From NCBI GenBank assembly GCA_016719135.1, contig JADKAV010000010.1:62001-126000 (forward strand): a stretch of DNA of 64,000 bases, given 5' to 3'. The notes under the pieces are model-generated. The model ran no database searches, was not told the DNA's origin, and saw only the letters and a list, made by a program, of their open reading frames with translations. Below, one piece after another: positions 49,473 through 58,479 of this stretch; the stretch's first letter is position 1; every line of letters starts with the position of its first letter. This stretch comes from Micrococcales bacterium. GTDB taxonomy: Bacteria; Actinomycetota; Actinomycetes; S36-B12; UBA10799. Position numbers and translations under genes: made by a program.

Positions 49473-49785
49473 GTGGGCGGAGCGTCGGCTTTGGATTTGG
49501 GAGGAGGAACGCGTCAGCGTTTCGACGGTTCCCGCCGCCTCCGCCGTGATTCGGCCCCTGTCCGGTTGAGGGCGGTGTTGTTGGGGGGTCTGGGCTCTCG
49601 AACTGCCCAACAACGTCGCCCTCAAGTGTTTCTGCCACCTGCGCAGTGCCTGGCCCCGTCGGGTGAGGACTGGGTCGCCGCCTGCGCCGCGATTCGGCCT
49701 CTGTCCGGTTGAGGGCGGTGTTGTTGGGGGGTCTGGATGAATCCGCCCTCCCAAACTGCCCAACAACGTCGCCCTCGACGGCCCG
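49473..49785 (+). repeat. tRNA-distal tandem array after tRNA-Ser(GCT) (family III)
   Basis: Unit 1 begins with GGTTCCCGCCGCCTCCGCC (49527), the tRNA's own 3' end lacking five T-loop bases; unit 2 begins with a degenerate GTCGCCGCCTGCGCC (49675). Both continue GATTCGGCCYCTGTCCGGTT and a long hairpin (GAGGGCGGTGTTGTTGGG with CCCAACAACGTCGCCCTC), with a period of 143. In front, GGATTTGGGAGGA, an AACGC-GTCA-GCGTT hairpin (49508-49521) and CGACGGTTCCC match the layout at the tRNA-Ser(GGA) locus. Confidence 0.82.
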
Positions 49786-49950
49786 GCCCCCGCCGACGCG
49801 GCGTGCTGCGACGGATACACCTCGCACAGGGCATCCTCACCAGAACCGGGACGCCCATGACTTCGGTCCACCGATGTCCCGCCGTACCCCGGCGACAGCA
49901 CCCCCACATCTGCCACGATGCACTCGGGGACGAGCGATGGGAGCATCACG

Positions 49951-51363
49951 GTGAAGTGGGTCAAGCGAATTCTGCTCACGTTGGTGGGGCTGGTCGTGGT
50001 GTTGTTCGCGGTGGTCATTGGGGCTCTGTTGTGGCTGAACATTCCGTCCAACGCCTCGGGCATGGCGGCAAAGAGTGTGTGTTCGGCCGCCTTCGTTGCC
50101 GGACGGCCCGCAGACGCCGCGACCCTCATGGAGCAGGACGTCACACCAGCCAGCCCCGCGCTCAAACTCATCTCCACCGAGATCAACGAGGCCGAGCACA
50201 CGGTGACCAGCAAATTCCTCGGCCTGTTCAAGCGCCAGGCGTCGCTGGTCAGCAAGCGTGGCTGCGTCTTGGACGAGCCGGCCGATCCCACAGCGGTTCC
50301 CTACAGCGCCGCGGCGCCGGATCCGGCACCGTGGCCGCAGGGCGACGCCGTGACTACAGGCGTCGACACTACCAAACTCCAGAAGGTCGTCGACGATGCA
50401 TTCATCGGCTCCGGCGAACCGCTGGAAGCCAACGCCCGCGGGGTGGCAGTGGTGCAGGACGGCAAATTGCTCATCGTTCAGGACGGCAAGGACATTCAGC
50501 CCAACGACGCTCTGCACGGCTGGTCGATGACCAAGACGGTCGCGGCAATGCTGGCATACAAGAAGTTCCAGGAAGTCGGCTTGGACATCGAAACGCCCGT
50601 AATCGACGCCTTCCCCGACGGCAAAGCACCGGAATGGGTCGAGCAGTGGCGCGGCGATGAGCGCGCCCAGATCACTGTCGCAGACCTGATGTTCATGCGA
50701 GCCGGCTTGAAGATGGATGAGAGTTACGACGCCTGGGGCCAGGTCGTGCAGATGCTGTACGGCGAGCCGAACATGGCGGGTTGGGCCGCCGATCACCCCG
50801 CCGAGTCCGAAGCCGGAACCCAGTGGGAATACCTCAGCGCGGTGTCCAACATCCTTGCCCAGATCGTGCAGGCGTATTTCCCGGACAACGAGCAGTACTG
50901 GGACTTCTCGAAGACCGCACTGTTCGATCCGATCGGGGTGAAGACCGCCACGCTGGAAACCGACACGACCGGCACCTGGGTGGGCTCGTCCTATCTGTGG
51001 GCCAGTGTGCGGGACTGGGCACGCCTCGGCGAGCTGATGCTCAACGACGGGCAATGGGAAGGCCAGGAGGTCCTGCCCCCCGGCTGGCTCGAGCTTGCCC
51101 GGACACAGGCGATGCCCGACGGCGAGGGAGCAGGTTACGGCGCCCAGAGTTGGCTGCCCGCGAACCCAGTCGGCGGCGAGTGCAAGGACACTGCAGGCAT
51201 TCCGCAGGACACAGTCTCGATGGAAGGTCACTGGGGCCAGATCGTGGCGATGGTGCCTTCTCGTGACGCGGTGATCGTGCGTCTGGGGTGGACGTTCAAC
51301 GGCAGCGACGCCTTCGACAGCTGCCAGTTCGTCAGTGACGTGTTGGAGACGCTTCCGAAGTAG
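49951..51363 (+). CDS. Serine hydrolase of the beta-lactamase/PBP4 class C fold
   Basis: A 470-residue protein with an N-terminal membrane helix (LLTLVGLVVVLFAVVIGALL) and an extracytoplasmic hydrolase domain. The SxxK motif is SMTK, the second motif corresponds to YLSAVSN, and EGHWGQIVAMVPS near the end is in the place of the third (H/K-x-G). Similar to 6-aminohexanoate-dimer hydrolase and EstB-like proteins. GTG 49951 has GGGAG seven bases ahead and is preferred to ATG 49918. Substrate (peptide, ester or amide) unknown. Confidence 0.85.
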   Translation: MKWVKRILLTLVGLVVVLFAVVIGALLWLNIPSNASGMAAKSVCSAAFVAGRPADAATLMEQDVTPASPALKLISTEINEAEHTVTSKFLGLFKRQASLVSKRGCVLDEPADPTAVPYSAAAPDPAPWPQGDAVTTGVDTTKLQKVVDDAFIGSGEPLEANARGVAVVQDGKLLIVQDGKDIQPNDALHGWSMTKTVAAMLAYKKFQEVGLDIETPVIDAFPDGKAPEWVEQWRGDERAQITVADLMFMRAGLKMDESYDAWGQVVQMLYGEPNMAGWAADHPAESEAGTQWEYLSAVSNILAQIVQAYFPDNEQYWDFSKTALFDPIGVKTATLETDTTGTWVGSSYLWASVRDWARLGELMLNDGQWEGQEVLPPGWLELARTQAMPDGEGAGYGAQSWLPANPVGGECKDTAGIPQDTVSMEGHWGQIVAMVPSRDAVIVRLGWTFNGSDAFDSCQFVSDVLETLPK

Positions 51364-51439
51364 CCCGACCGGTGGTGGAGTTGCGCATCCAGCCCCACGT
51401 GCAACCCCTGGTTGCCGGCGCCCCAACTACGGTGGAACC

Positions 51440-51892
51440 ATGACGCAGATCACCCCGCAGATGGCCACCGATTTCGTCCACCAGGTCGTGCCCGCGATCG
51501 GTCGGCTCGGGGTGACTGTCGAGGCCGTGGCGCCCGGTTCGGTGACCCTGCGCGTACCCATCGAGGGCAACGCAAACCACATGGGCACGATGTACGCGGG
51601 CGCGCTGTTCGCACTTGCCGAGCTCCCTGGCGGACTGCTGCCACTGGGCGCGCTCGACCCGGCCAAGTACACCCCGATCATCGCGTCGATCGAACTGCAC
51701 TTCACGGCCGCGGCCCGCACCGACGTGACGTTGACCGCGAGCATCGACCCGCAGCGGTTGCGGGAACTCGGTGAGAAGGCCGACGCGGACGGGCGGGCCG
51801 AATTCACCCTCGAGCTGCACGGCGAGGACGCCAACGGCCGGACGGTGATCAAGAGCGCAGCGCACTATCAGCTGCGGCCCAACCGTGGATGA
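51440..51892 (+). CDS. Hotdog-fold thioesterase-like protein (PaaI/YiiD C-terminal type)
   Basis: A 150-residue single hotdog domain: VEAVAPGSVTLRVPIEGNANHMGTMYAGALFALAE (quoted in parts) holds the N-H-M-G-T-M-x-A-G-A segment of the DUF4442/YiiD group. These hydrolyse acyl-CoA or acyl carrier protein thioesters, though this branch is not well characterised. TACGGT (51428-51433) ends six bases before ATG 51440. Its stop overlaps the next start by eight bases, so the cyclase-like gene is co-translated. Confidence 0.8.
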   Translation: MTQITPQMATDFVHQVVPAIGRLGVTVEAVAPGSVTLRVPIEGNANHMGTMYAGALFALAELPGGLLPLGALDPAKYTPIIASIELHFTAAARTDVTLTASIDPQRLRELGEKADADGRAEFTLELHGEDANGRTVIKSAAHYQLRPNRG

Positions 51893-52742
51893 GGTTGTCG
51901 CCTGGCTGCTCGACGGTGACCCGGCCATCCGATGGCAGGTCGAACGGGACCTCCTGGGACAGTCCGGAACCGAGACCCGCCGACTGGTCGCGTCGCAAGG
52001 CTGGGGTGCCCAGCTCCTGTCGCACCGCCAGCCCGACGGTAGCTGGCCCCACGGATGGTACGACCCGAAATGGACCTCGACGTTCTACTCGCTGATGCTG
52101 CTCCAGCAACTCGGAGTGCCGGCCCCGGAGTCGGTCGAGCTGCTGTTGGCCGAGGGTCTACGCAATGACGGTGAGTTCGCGCTGTGGCCGTCGGGGAGGC
52201 CGGACGTGTGTGTCACGGCGATGATGCTCACCATGGCCAACGAGGCCGACGTGAACATGCCCGGAACCCTGCATCACCTCGTGACCCAGCAGATGCCCGA
52301 CGGCGGGTGGAACTGCCGTAAGGACGCCACCCACGCTTCGTTCCACACCACGTTGAGCACCCTGGAGGCGCTGGCACCGCTGGAGGGTCATGATTCCCAG
52401 GCTCGCGGCGCCGGGGATCGGGGCCGGGAGTTCCTGCTTGCACATCACCTGTACCGGTCACACCGTACGGGGAGGGTGGTTCGCGATACATTCACGCGTT
52501 TCTCGTTCCCGTGCTACTGGTACTTCGACGTACTCCGCGGGTTGGACTACTGGCGTGGCTTCACCTACGACCCACGGCTGGATGACGCGCTCGGGCTGCT
52601 GGCCGGCAAACGCCGCAAGGGCACGTGGACCCTGCAGAACAAACACCCTGGCCGTACCTGGTTCGACATGGAGACCCCGGGCAGGCCGAGCCGCTGGAAC
52701 ACGCTGCGGGCTCTGCGGGTTCTGCGGTGGGCACGGGGCTGA
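51885..52742 (+). CDS. Terpenoid-cyclase/prenyltransferase-like (alpha/alpha toroid) protein
   Basis: A 285-residue protein. Two QW-like repeats are visible, HRQPDGSWPHGWYDPKWTSTFYSLMLLQQLG and TQQMPDGGWNCR with HASFHTTLSTLEAL (quoted in parts), as in squalene-cyclase-fold proteins; the start IRWQVERDLL also resembles this group. It has no DxDD acid motif and is half the size of real cyclases, so catalysis of cyclisation is unlikely. Starts with GTG 51885 inside the thioesterase gene. Function unknown. Confidence 0.72.
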   Translation: MDEVVAWLLDGDPAIRWQVERDLLGQSGTETRRLVASQGWGAQLLSHRQPDGSWPHGWYDPKWTSTFYSLMLLQQLGVPAPESVELLLAEGLRNDGEFALWPSGRPDVCVTAMMLTMANEADVNMPGTLHHLVTQQMPDGGWNCRKDATHASFHTTLSTLEALAPLEGHDSQARGAGDRGREFLLAHHLYRSHRTGRVVRDTFTRFSFPCYWYFDVLRGLDYWRGFTYDPRLDDALGLLAGKRRKGTWTLQNKHPGRTWFDMETPGRPSRWNTLRALRVLRWARG

Positions 52743-52780
52743 GCGCCTCCGACGGACCCCCACTACCGCACCGGTGGGCC

Positions 52781-54130
52781 TCAGCGCATGGCGTCCAGCA
52801 CGTCGAGCACGCGCCGCGATTCGGTGTCGGGATTGGTGAACGCCAACCGCAGGACTGTCTGGCCCCGCCACGTGGTCGGAACGCACAGGATCGACCCGTC
52901 CAATGCCGCAGCCTGCGACCACGCTTGGTAGTCAGCGGTGTTCCAGCCGCGCCGGCGGAACAGCAGAACGGACAGTTCAGGGTGCTTGACCAGTTCGAGG
53001 TGAGGCATGGCCTCGATGCCGGCGGCGACGTCGCGGGCTATCGACAGCGTGTGCTCGACCGCTGCCCGATACTTGTCCGTGCCGTGAACGGCCAACGAGA
53101 ACCAGAACGGCAGGCCTCGGGCGCGACGGGTCAGCTGGGTGGCGTAGTCCGAGGGGTTCCACGCCTCCCGATCGATCTGATCCAGGTAGCTCGCGTGCTG
53201 GGAGTGTGCGGCGCGGGCGGTGCGAGGATCGCGGTACAGCAGCGCGCAGCAGTCATACGGTGCGAAGAACCACTTGTGCGGGTCGACGATGAAACTGTCG
53301 GCCAGTTCGATGCCGGCGAAGCGTGATCTGACGCTGGCCGCCGCCAGAGCCGCTCCGCCATACGCCCCGTCGACGTGCAGCCAGACACCGGCTTCCATGC
53401 AGGCTGCTGCCACGTCGGCGAGGTCGTCGATGACGCCTGCGTTGGTCGTTCCGGCCGACGCGACGACGGCGAAGGTGTTCGGGTTCTCGGCCAGAACCGG
53501 CCTCAGCGCATCTGCGGTGAGGTGCCCTCGTTCGTCCTGCTGGACTTCGACGACGCCCACGTCGAGGGCGTTGGCCGCCCCGAGGATGGATGAATGCGCG
53601 TCGGAGGTGCAGGCCAGCAGCCAGCCCCCGTCCGGTGTGCCCCCTCGCCGTTCCCGGATCGTGTCCCGGGCGGTGACGAGCGCGGACAGATTGCCCATGG
53701 TTCCGCCGGACACGAAGGTGCCGCCGGCGGAATCGGGCCAGCCCAGCAGGTCCACGATCCAGGACAGTGCCTCGTTCTCGGCATGGATGGCCCCCGCTCC
53801 GGCCTCCCAGATGCCCGCGAAGATGTTCGCTGCGCTGGTGGCGAAATCGAAGGCGATCGCCGACCGGGTGGGTGCCGCCGGGATGTAGGCGAGGTTCATG
53901 GGATCGTCCTGCGCGCGGGTGGCGGGAATGAGCACGCGGTCGAAGACGTCGAGGGCGGCCTGCCAGCCGATGCCATCCGGTGTCACAGCCGGTCCCGCGG
54001 CAGCGACGAGTTCGGACTCCGGTCGGGCCGTGGTCTTCGGATCGCTTGACCGGGCGACGCGTTCAGCGACCCAGTGGAGTACACCTTGGACGGCCGGGCT
54101 CTCATCGCCCCAGAAGGATTCGTCAGCCAT
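52781..54130 (-). CDS. Group II PLP decarboxylase (aromatic-L-amino-acid/glutamate decarboxylase family)
   Basis: A 449-residue enzyme. The PLP lysine is in DSFIVDPHKWFFAPYDC, the HVDGAYGG Asp contacts the cofactor nitrogen, and FVSGGTMGNLSALVTARD is the phosphate loop. The family decarboxylates aromatic amino acids, glutamate or diaminobutyrate; PDPHKW context and length suggest an aromatic or tyramine-type enzyme, without certainty. ATG 54130 is used; GTG 54145 is possible. Single gene; converges on the cyclase-like gene. Confidence 0.87.
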   Translation of the reverse strand: MADESFWGDESPAVQGVLHWVAERVARSSDPKTTARPESELVAAAGPAVTPDGIGWQAALDVFDRVLIPATRAQDDPMNLAYIPAAPTRSAIAFDFATSAANIFAGIWEAGAGAIHAENEALSWIVDLLGWPDSAGGTFVSGGTMGNLSALVTARDTIRERRGGTPDGGWLLACTSDAHSSILGAANALDVGVVEVQQDERGHLTADALRPVLAENPNTFAVVASAGTTNAGVIDDLADVAAACMEAGVWLHVDGAYGGAALAAASVRSRFAGIELADSFIVDPHKWFFAPYDCCALLYRDPRTARAAHSQHASYLDQIDREAWNPSDYATQLTRRARGLPFWFSLAVHGTDKYRAAVEHTLSIARDVAAGIEAMPHLELVKHPELSVLLFRRRGWNTADYQAWSQAAALDGSILCVPTTWRGQTVLRLAFTNPDTESRRVLDVLDAMR

Positions 54131-54285
54131 GCCGACCCGCCGCACATCGAGTCATGTGAACGCCACGCTTCCTCTCGTCGGATTAGCCTCGACCGTACCG
54201 CCGCCGCGCCGACAGCAAAAGGATTGAGCGCGCGGTCGGGCGACCGCGAAGGAACCGCCGCCACAAGCACGGCGGCCTGGTAGTG

Positions 54286-54711
54286 CTACTCCGTCTGGCT
54301 CTTCGTCCCACCGGTTCCCGCCGCGCCGTCACGAATGAGGTCGCGGATCTCCTCCAGCAGACTTTCTGCGCTGGCCACTTCTTCCTTCTGGGTCGAGTAC
54401 GCCAAGCGCTCCTTGGCAGCGTTCATCGGAACCACGAACACGAAGTAGACCACCGCCGCGGTGATGAGGAACGTGATGATCGCACCGACCATCGCCCCGA
54501 TGTTGATGACCTGCTCACCGGGCAGGCCGATCGTGCCGCCGATGCCGTCCTTGCTCAGGCCCAGCGCGGAGAAGACGCTGTTGATCACCGGGGTGATGAA
54601 CGAGTCGCTGAACGCCCCGACCAGCGCGGTGAAAGCCGCTCCAATGACGACGGCGACTGCCAGATCGATAACGTTGCCGCGCAGAATGAAATCGCGGAAT
54701 CCCTTGATCAT
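54286..54711 (-). CDS. mscL: Large-conductance mechanosensitive channel
   Basis: A 141-residue channel. MIKGFRDFILRGNVIDLAVAVVIGAAF is the cytoplasmic helix plus TM1 (quoted in part) with the pore glycines, a periplasmic loop follows, and TM2 is GAIITFLITAAVVYFVFVVPM. The C-terminal helix ESLLEEIRDLIRDG forms the cytoplasmic bundle. It opens under osmotic downshock. Single gene, upstream of the hydrophobic membrane protein in reverse order on the same strand. Confidence 0.95.
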   Translation of the reverse strand: MIKGFRDFILRGNVIDLAVAVVIGAAFTALVGAFSDSFITPVINSVFSALGLSKDGIGGTIGLPGEQVINIGAMVGAIITFLITAAVVYFVFVVPMNAAKERLAYSTQKEEVASAESLLEEIRDLIRDGAAGTGGTKSQTE

Positions 54712-54761
54712 TTGATGTCCTTCGTGTGTGTTTCCAGCAGTCTACGAACCCGCTCCGATCC

Positions 54762-55913
54762 TCAGGTGGGTCGCCCGTTGATCTCCTTCAGCAGGTCCTC
54801 GATGTCTGCTTCCTCGCGCGGCGCCGGCGCCGGGGTTGCGGCAGCCGGGTCGGGTTTCGGTCTGCCGGCGAAGAAGCGCACGACGGCACCAAGAACCGCA
54901 CCAACGCCAGCGGTGACCAGAACGTTCACGCTGACCATCGAGTCCGTGCCCAGGGAGTCCGGGACCGAGATGGCGGAGTTCATCGCCCAGGCCAGGAAGG
55001 CCGCCAGTGCCGCTGTCACGGTGACCGCGCCCAGCCAGGTGCTGCGGTGCTTGAACAGGCGTAGCACGAGGCCGACTCCCGCGGCCAGCAGCCCGACCAG
55101 GACCACTCCGCCGAAGCCATAGACCAAGCCTTGGTCCCAACTGGACAACGCGTAGGGCTGCGCCGACAGCCTGGTCAGTGCAACCTCCGCAGGAACCCCA
55201 GCCGCCCCGAACAGGAGCAGCGTTCCGGCAAGCGGGTAGAACAGCGCGACGGCGACGCCGACCGCGGTCGAACTGGTCAGGTAGACGACCCCGGCCACGA
55301 CGGCCGCGGTCAGCAGTAGCCCCAGCCCTACGAGTAGACTCAGCGCCACGCCCCGCCCGGAACGCCACCAGCGCAACCCGACGGTGTTGATGAGCCAGAC
55401 AGCGGCGACGAGGATGGCCGCGCCGGTCACCGTGCCCAGGTGTCCGCCGTCCCACAGCCAGGTCAGTCCCTGCGTGGTGGTGACGCTTCCCGCCGCGTTG
55501 CTTTCAGTCACCTGGGTGGTGCTTGCCGCGACCAGCAGCGCACCGCCGGCAGCGGCTCCGAGTGCAGCAGGAACGGCCGTCCACGCCTTGCTGCGCCGTG
55601 CGCGCCATGCCACGAACAGCGCCACGAATCCGGTCACCAGCAGCGGGACCCCGTAGGCGAACGTGGTCCAGCCGATTCCGCCGGCAACATCCGAGGCGAC
55701 CTCCTGCCGCCACCCCCCGAGCAGACCGAGACCCGCCAGCCAGGGGCCCAGGCGGAGGAACCCGGTGTCTGTGAGACCCACGTATCCCACCCCGTAGGCG
55801 ATTGCCGCCCCGATGACAACCGCCAGCGCCACGGCCAGCACACCCACCAGGAACGCGTTGATGGCGTCTCGCACGGGCGAGGATGGCAGGCCGGGGATGG
55901 GGTCGGACGTCAT
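54762..55913 (-). CDS. Hydrophobic multi-helix membrane protein of unknown function
   Basis: A 383-residue protein with about ten predicted helices rich in Gly, Ala, Val and Leu and very few charges until the C-terminal cytoplasmic tail (APAPREEADIEDLLKEINGR). No transporter motif is recognised. Its ATG overlaps the stop of the beta-propeller gene (ATGA at 55910-55913), so the two are translated together and the protein may be the membrane anchor or partner of the exported propeller. Confidence 0.7.
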   Translation of the reverse strand: MTSDPIPGLPSSPVRDAINAFLVGVLAVALAVVIGAAIAYGVGYVGLTDTGFLRLGPWLAGLGLLGGWRQEVASDVAGGIGWTTFAYGVPLLVTGFVALFVAWRARRSKAWTAVPAALGAAAGGALLVAASTTQVTESNAAGSVTTTQGLTWLWDGGHLGTVTGAAILVAAVWLINTVGLRWWRSGRGVALSLLVGLGLLLTAAVVAGVVYLTSSTAVGVAVALFYPLAGTLLLFGAAGVPAEVALTRLSAQPYALSSWDQGLVYGFGGVVLVGLLAAGVGLVLRLFKHRSTWLGAVTVTAALAAFLAWAMNSAISVPDSLGTDSMVSVNVLVTAGVGAVLGAVVRFFAGRPKPDPAAATPAPAPREEADIEDLLKEINGRPT

Positions 55914-58423
55914 GACCCGGCCTCGATCGTCTGGCGTGCGGCGGGGAAAGCGTCAGTCATGACTATTGCTTCAACGGTGGGTGGCAGAGGCTGGTCCACC
56001 TCGAGGGTCACGCCGGTGATCTGGTTGTTCGGTCCGGTCTGCAGCGACGTCTTGCTGTAGTAGTCGATCGGCAATGGCTTGCCCTGGTCGTCCAGCAGCA
56101 GGATCGACACGAAGTGATCGTCGCTGGCGTAGGAGGTCGGGGTCTGGATACTCGCCGACAACGTGGTCGGCGTCCCGGGATTTACCGTGATGCTGCCGAT
56201 CTCCATCCCAGGGACGCGGCGCACGGCCGGTGACTTCGCGCTGCCACCCAGGAACGTGCCTCCCGCAGTGATCAGACCTTGGGTGTCGCACATGCCCGTC
56301 GCTGGCATCAGCGTGCCGTACTCCGGGATGTCCTCACAGACCGCTTCCGCGAGAAACTGGGCGTCGGGGCGCACTTGACCGGATGCGTCGAAGGTGCCGC
56401 GCAAGTCGAATCGGCGCAACGGAACTGGCCCGAACGTGAACCACAAGTTCACCTGTGACGTGTTGAACAAGAACGTCCCACCACGTTGCTGGCCGGACAC
56501 TGGGAAGGCGAACAGCGCCGAGGGGTCGGCGACGATGCGGCCGTTTTCGTCGCGTTTCGCGCCGACGAACCAGACCACAGTGTCGCCCTTTCCGGTCTCG
56601 ACGGCACCGCCGATCCAGTCGTAGAAGTCGAACCCGATCTGGTTGACGCTGGTCAGCATCGGGGGCAGTGGGACTGCCAACCGGGACAGCGACAGCCCGG
56701 AGACCCGGTTGGGCCTGACCTTCGGATTCCACGGCGTTCCGTCGCTGCCGGTGCGCACGGTGAACGAGCCCTGGAACGGTTCCAGCTCCCCGGTGCCGAT
56801 GTTGAGGTTGCCCAGTCGCACCCCGCCGGTCGTGACCAGCCCGTTGACCGTGACGGTGAACGTGGTGTCCGCGGGAAGCATGCTGGTGGGCCGGATGAAC
56901 ACGTAGCGCCCGTCGCCGGAGACGGATACCTCGGCGTCGATGTCCGGCTCGATCGTCACCAGTTGATTCGGGTCGGGGGCCGGCACCAGACGAGCGGGCA
57001 CAGAGCGCCCGTCACGTCGCAGCAGAATCCGCCCGGTCATGTACCCGGCCGGGCTGATGTTCACGGGCCGATCCTGTGACACGAGCCCACCGCCCACATT
57101 GACACCGAACACGTACATGCCGTCATCGGGCAAGTCGCTGGAGACACAGCGCGGATCGGTGTCCGGGCGCAGGCAGAAGTCGTAGGGGACGTACCAGATG
57201 GCACCGTCCTGGCTTCCCAGATAGATGCCCTTCGGCCCCAGCGCGGGCGAGGAGTTGAGTTGGTTGCGGGTGGCAAGCGTCGGTTCGGTCGACGTGGTGT
57301 CGAACGCCCACCGCCGGGCGCCATCGTTGGCGTTGACCGCGACCAGGTGCCCGTTGGCGGCGCCGACGTAGACGATCGGCGGTCCGCCGGCCACAGGTGG
57401 CTGCCCGACCACGGGTGAACTTCGGATCGGAGCCCCAGTGTCGTAGGTCCACAGTAGGTTTCCGTCGGGGTCCAAGGAGTACAACAATCCGTCCGCGGAA
57501 CCCACGACGATCTGCTGCAGATCGCCGTCCTTTTCGATCAGGGCGGGAGAGGAGTAGATGTGATCGCCGGTCTTGAAGTCCCACTTGACGTCGCCGGTCG
57601 TGGAGTCCAGCGCGTAGAGCGTGCCGTCGAACGAACCGGCGTACAGCGTGCCCTGGGTGTCCAGCGCGGGCGACGATGTGACGTATCCGAGTGTGGTGCG
57701 CTGCCACTTCTGGGATCCGTCGGGATTGAGGGCGAAGATCCGGGTGTCCACCGAACCCCAGAACGTGACCCCCGAGTCGTCCATTGCCGGCACGGTCCAC
57801 ACCGCGTTCTCAGCCTGGTGCGCCCACTTCTGGGATCCGTCGGGGTTGACGGCGTAGGCGGCACCGCCGGTGTTGCCCTGGTAGATCACGCCGTCCGGGC
57901 CGACGTTCGGGCTGCCCTCCCACCATGAAACAAGTTGGCCCTCGACCGGTGGCAGCGTCGGCGTGAAGGACCAGATGACCCGCTGGTGGCCGGGAATGGT
58001 GCGGTCGGTGCTGACCTTGTACATGTTCTCGTCGCCGGAGCCGATGATCAGTGACTCGTCGTCGAGTAGTGCGGGTGCGGTGTCGATGATCTCGCCGGTC
58101 TCGAAGCGCCACACCTCCTGGCCGGTCTCGTCGAGGCCGTAGAGGACGTTGTCGGCTGAGCCGGCGTAGATCGTGCCGTCGGCCGCGATGGTCGGGGTGG
58201 CGAAGATCCCCTTGCCGGTCTGGAAGGCCCACGGCTGCGTCCCGGGGTCGAGCCCGGGCAGGTCGGATGCGCCGGTGTTGCGCAGGTCGTGGCGCATCGT
58301 GGGCCAGTGGGCGCCGGGCTCGGTCTTGGACTGCGCGGCGGGGGCTTGTTGGGGGGCGGTGCCCCACGCCACGGAACCCGCGGTGATTGCGATCACCGTG
58401 GCAGCGGCGGCAATGAGCCTCAC
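55910..58423 (-). CDS. Secreted PQQ-like beta-propeller repeat protein
   Basis: An 837-residue exported protein. A signal peptide (VRLIAAAATVIAITAGSVAWG) is followed by eight or so PQQ/WD-type blades between residues 40 and 450, e.g. GTIYAGSADNVLYGLDETG, VIYQGNTGGAAYAVNPDGSQKW and TLYAGSFDGTLYALDSTTGD (each quoted in part); the C-terminal 380 residues form beta-sandwich domains. No catalytic residues of a dehydrogenase are seen, so a binding scaffold is likelier. GTG 58423 follows TACCCT at seven bases; the longer frame to 58516 enters the family I repeat. Co-translated with the membrane protein downstream. Confidence 0.82.
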   Translation of the reverse strand: MRLIAAAATVIAITAGSVAWGTAPQQAPAAQSKTEPGAHWPTMRHDLRNTGASDLPGLDPGTQPWAFQTGKGIFATPTIAADGTIYAGSADNVLYGLDETGQEVWRFETGEIIDTAPALLDDESLIIGSGDENMYKVSTDRTIPGHQRVIWSFTPTLPPVEGQLVSWWEGSPNVGPDGVIYQGNTGGAAYAVNPDGSQKWAHQAENAVWTVPAMDDSGVTFWGSVDTRIFALNPDGSQKWQRTTLGYVTSSPALDTQGTLYAGSFDGTLYALDSTTGDVKWDFKTGDHIYSSPALIEKDGDLQQIVVGSADGLLYSLDPDGNLLWTYDTGAPIRSSPVVGQPPVAGGPPIVYVGAANGHLVAVNANDGARRWAFDTTSTEPTLATRNQLNSSPALGPKGIYLGSQDGAIWYVPYDFCLRPDTDPRCVSSDLPDDGMYVFGVNVGGGLVSQDRPVNISPAGYMTGRILLRRDGRSVPARLVPAPDPNQLVTIEPDIDAEVSVSGDGRYVFIRPTSMLPADTTFTVTVNGLVTTGGVRLGNLNIGTGELEPFQGSFTVRTGSDGTPWNPKVRPNRVSGLSLSRLAVPLPPMLTSVNQIGFDFYDWIGGAVETGKGDTVVWFVGAKRDENGRIVADPSALFAFPVSGQQRGGTFLFNTSQVNLWFTFGPVPLRRFDLRGTFDASGQVRPDAQFLAEAVCEDIPEYGTLMPATGMCDTQGLITAGGTFLGGSAKSPAVRRVPGMEIGSITVNPGTPTTLSASIQTPTSYASDDHFVSILLLDDQGKPLPIDYYSKTSLQTGPNNQITGVTLEVDQPLPPTVEAIVMTDAFPAARQTIEAGS

Positions 58424-58479
58424 GTGGGCAAGGGTAGTCCTGAACGGATGGCGCACGCCGCGCTGCGGCGCCAGCGTGC

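Noticed and set aside
32718..49785. Genomic island bounded by tRNA-Ser attachment sites
   Set aside because: The region between contains ordinary chromosomal genes with no integrase, and the 3'-end copies lie next to their own tRNA rather than at an island's far end.
49350..50291. Leftward open frame across tRNA-Ser(GCT) and its array
   Set aside because: Runs through a tRNA, a terminator and repeats, and antisense to the serine hydrolase.
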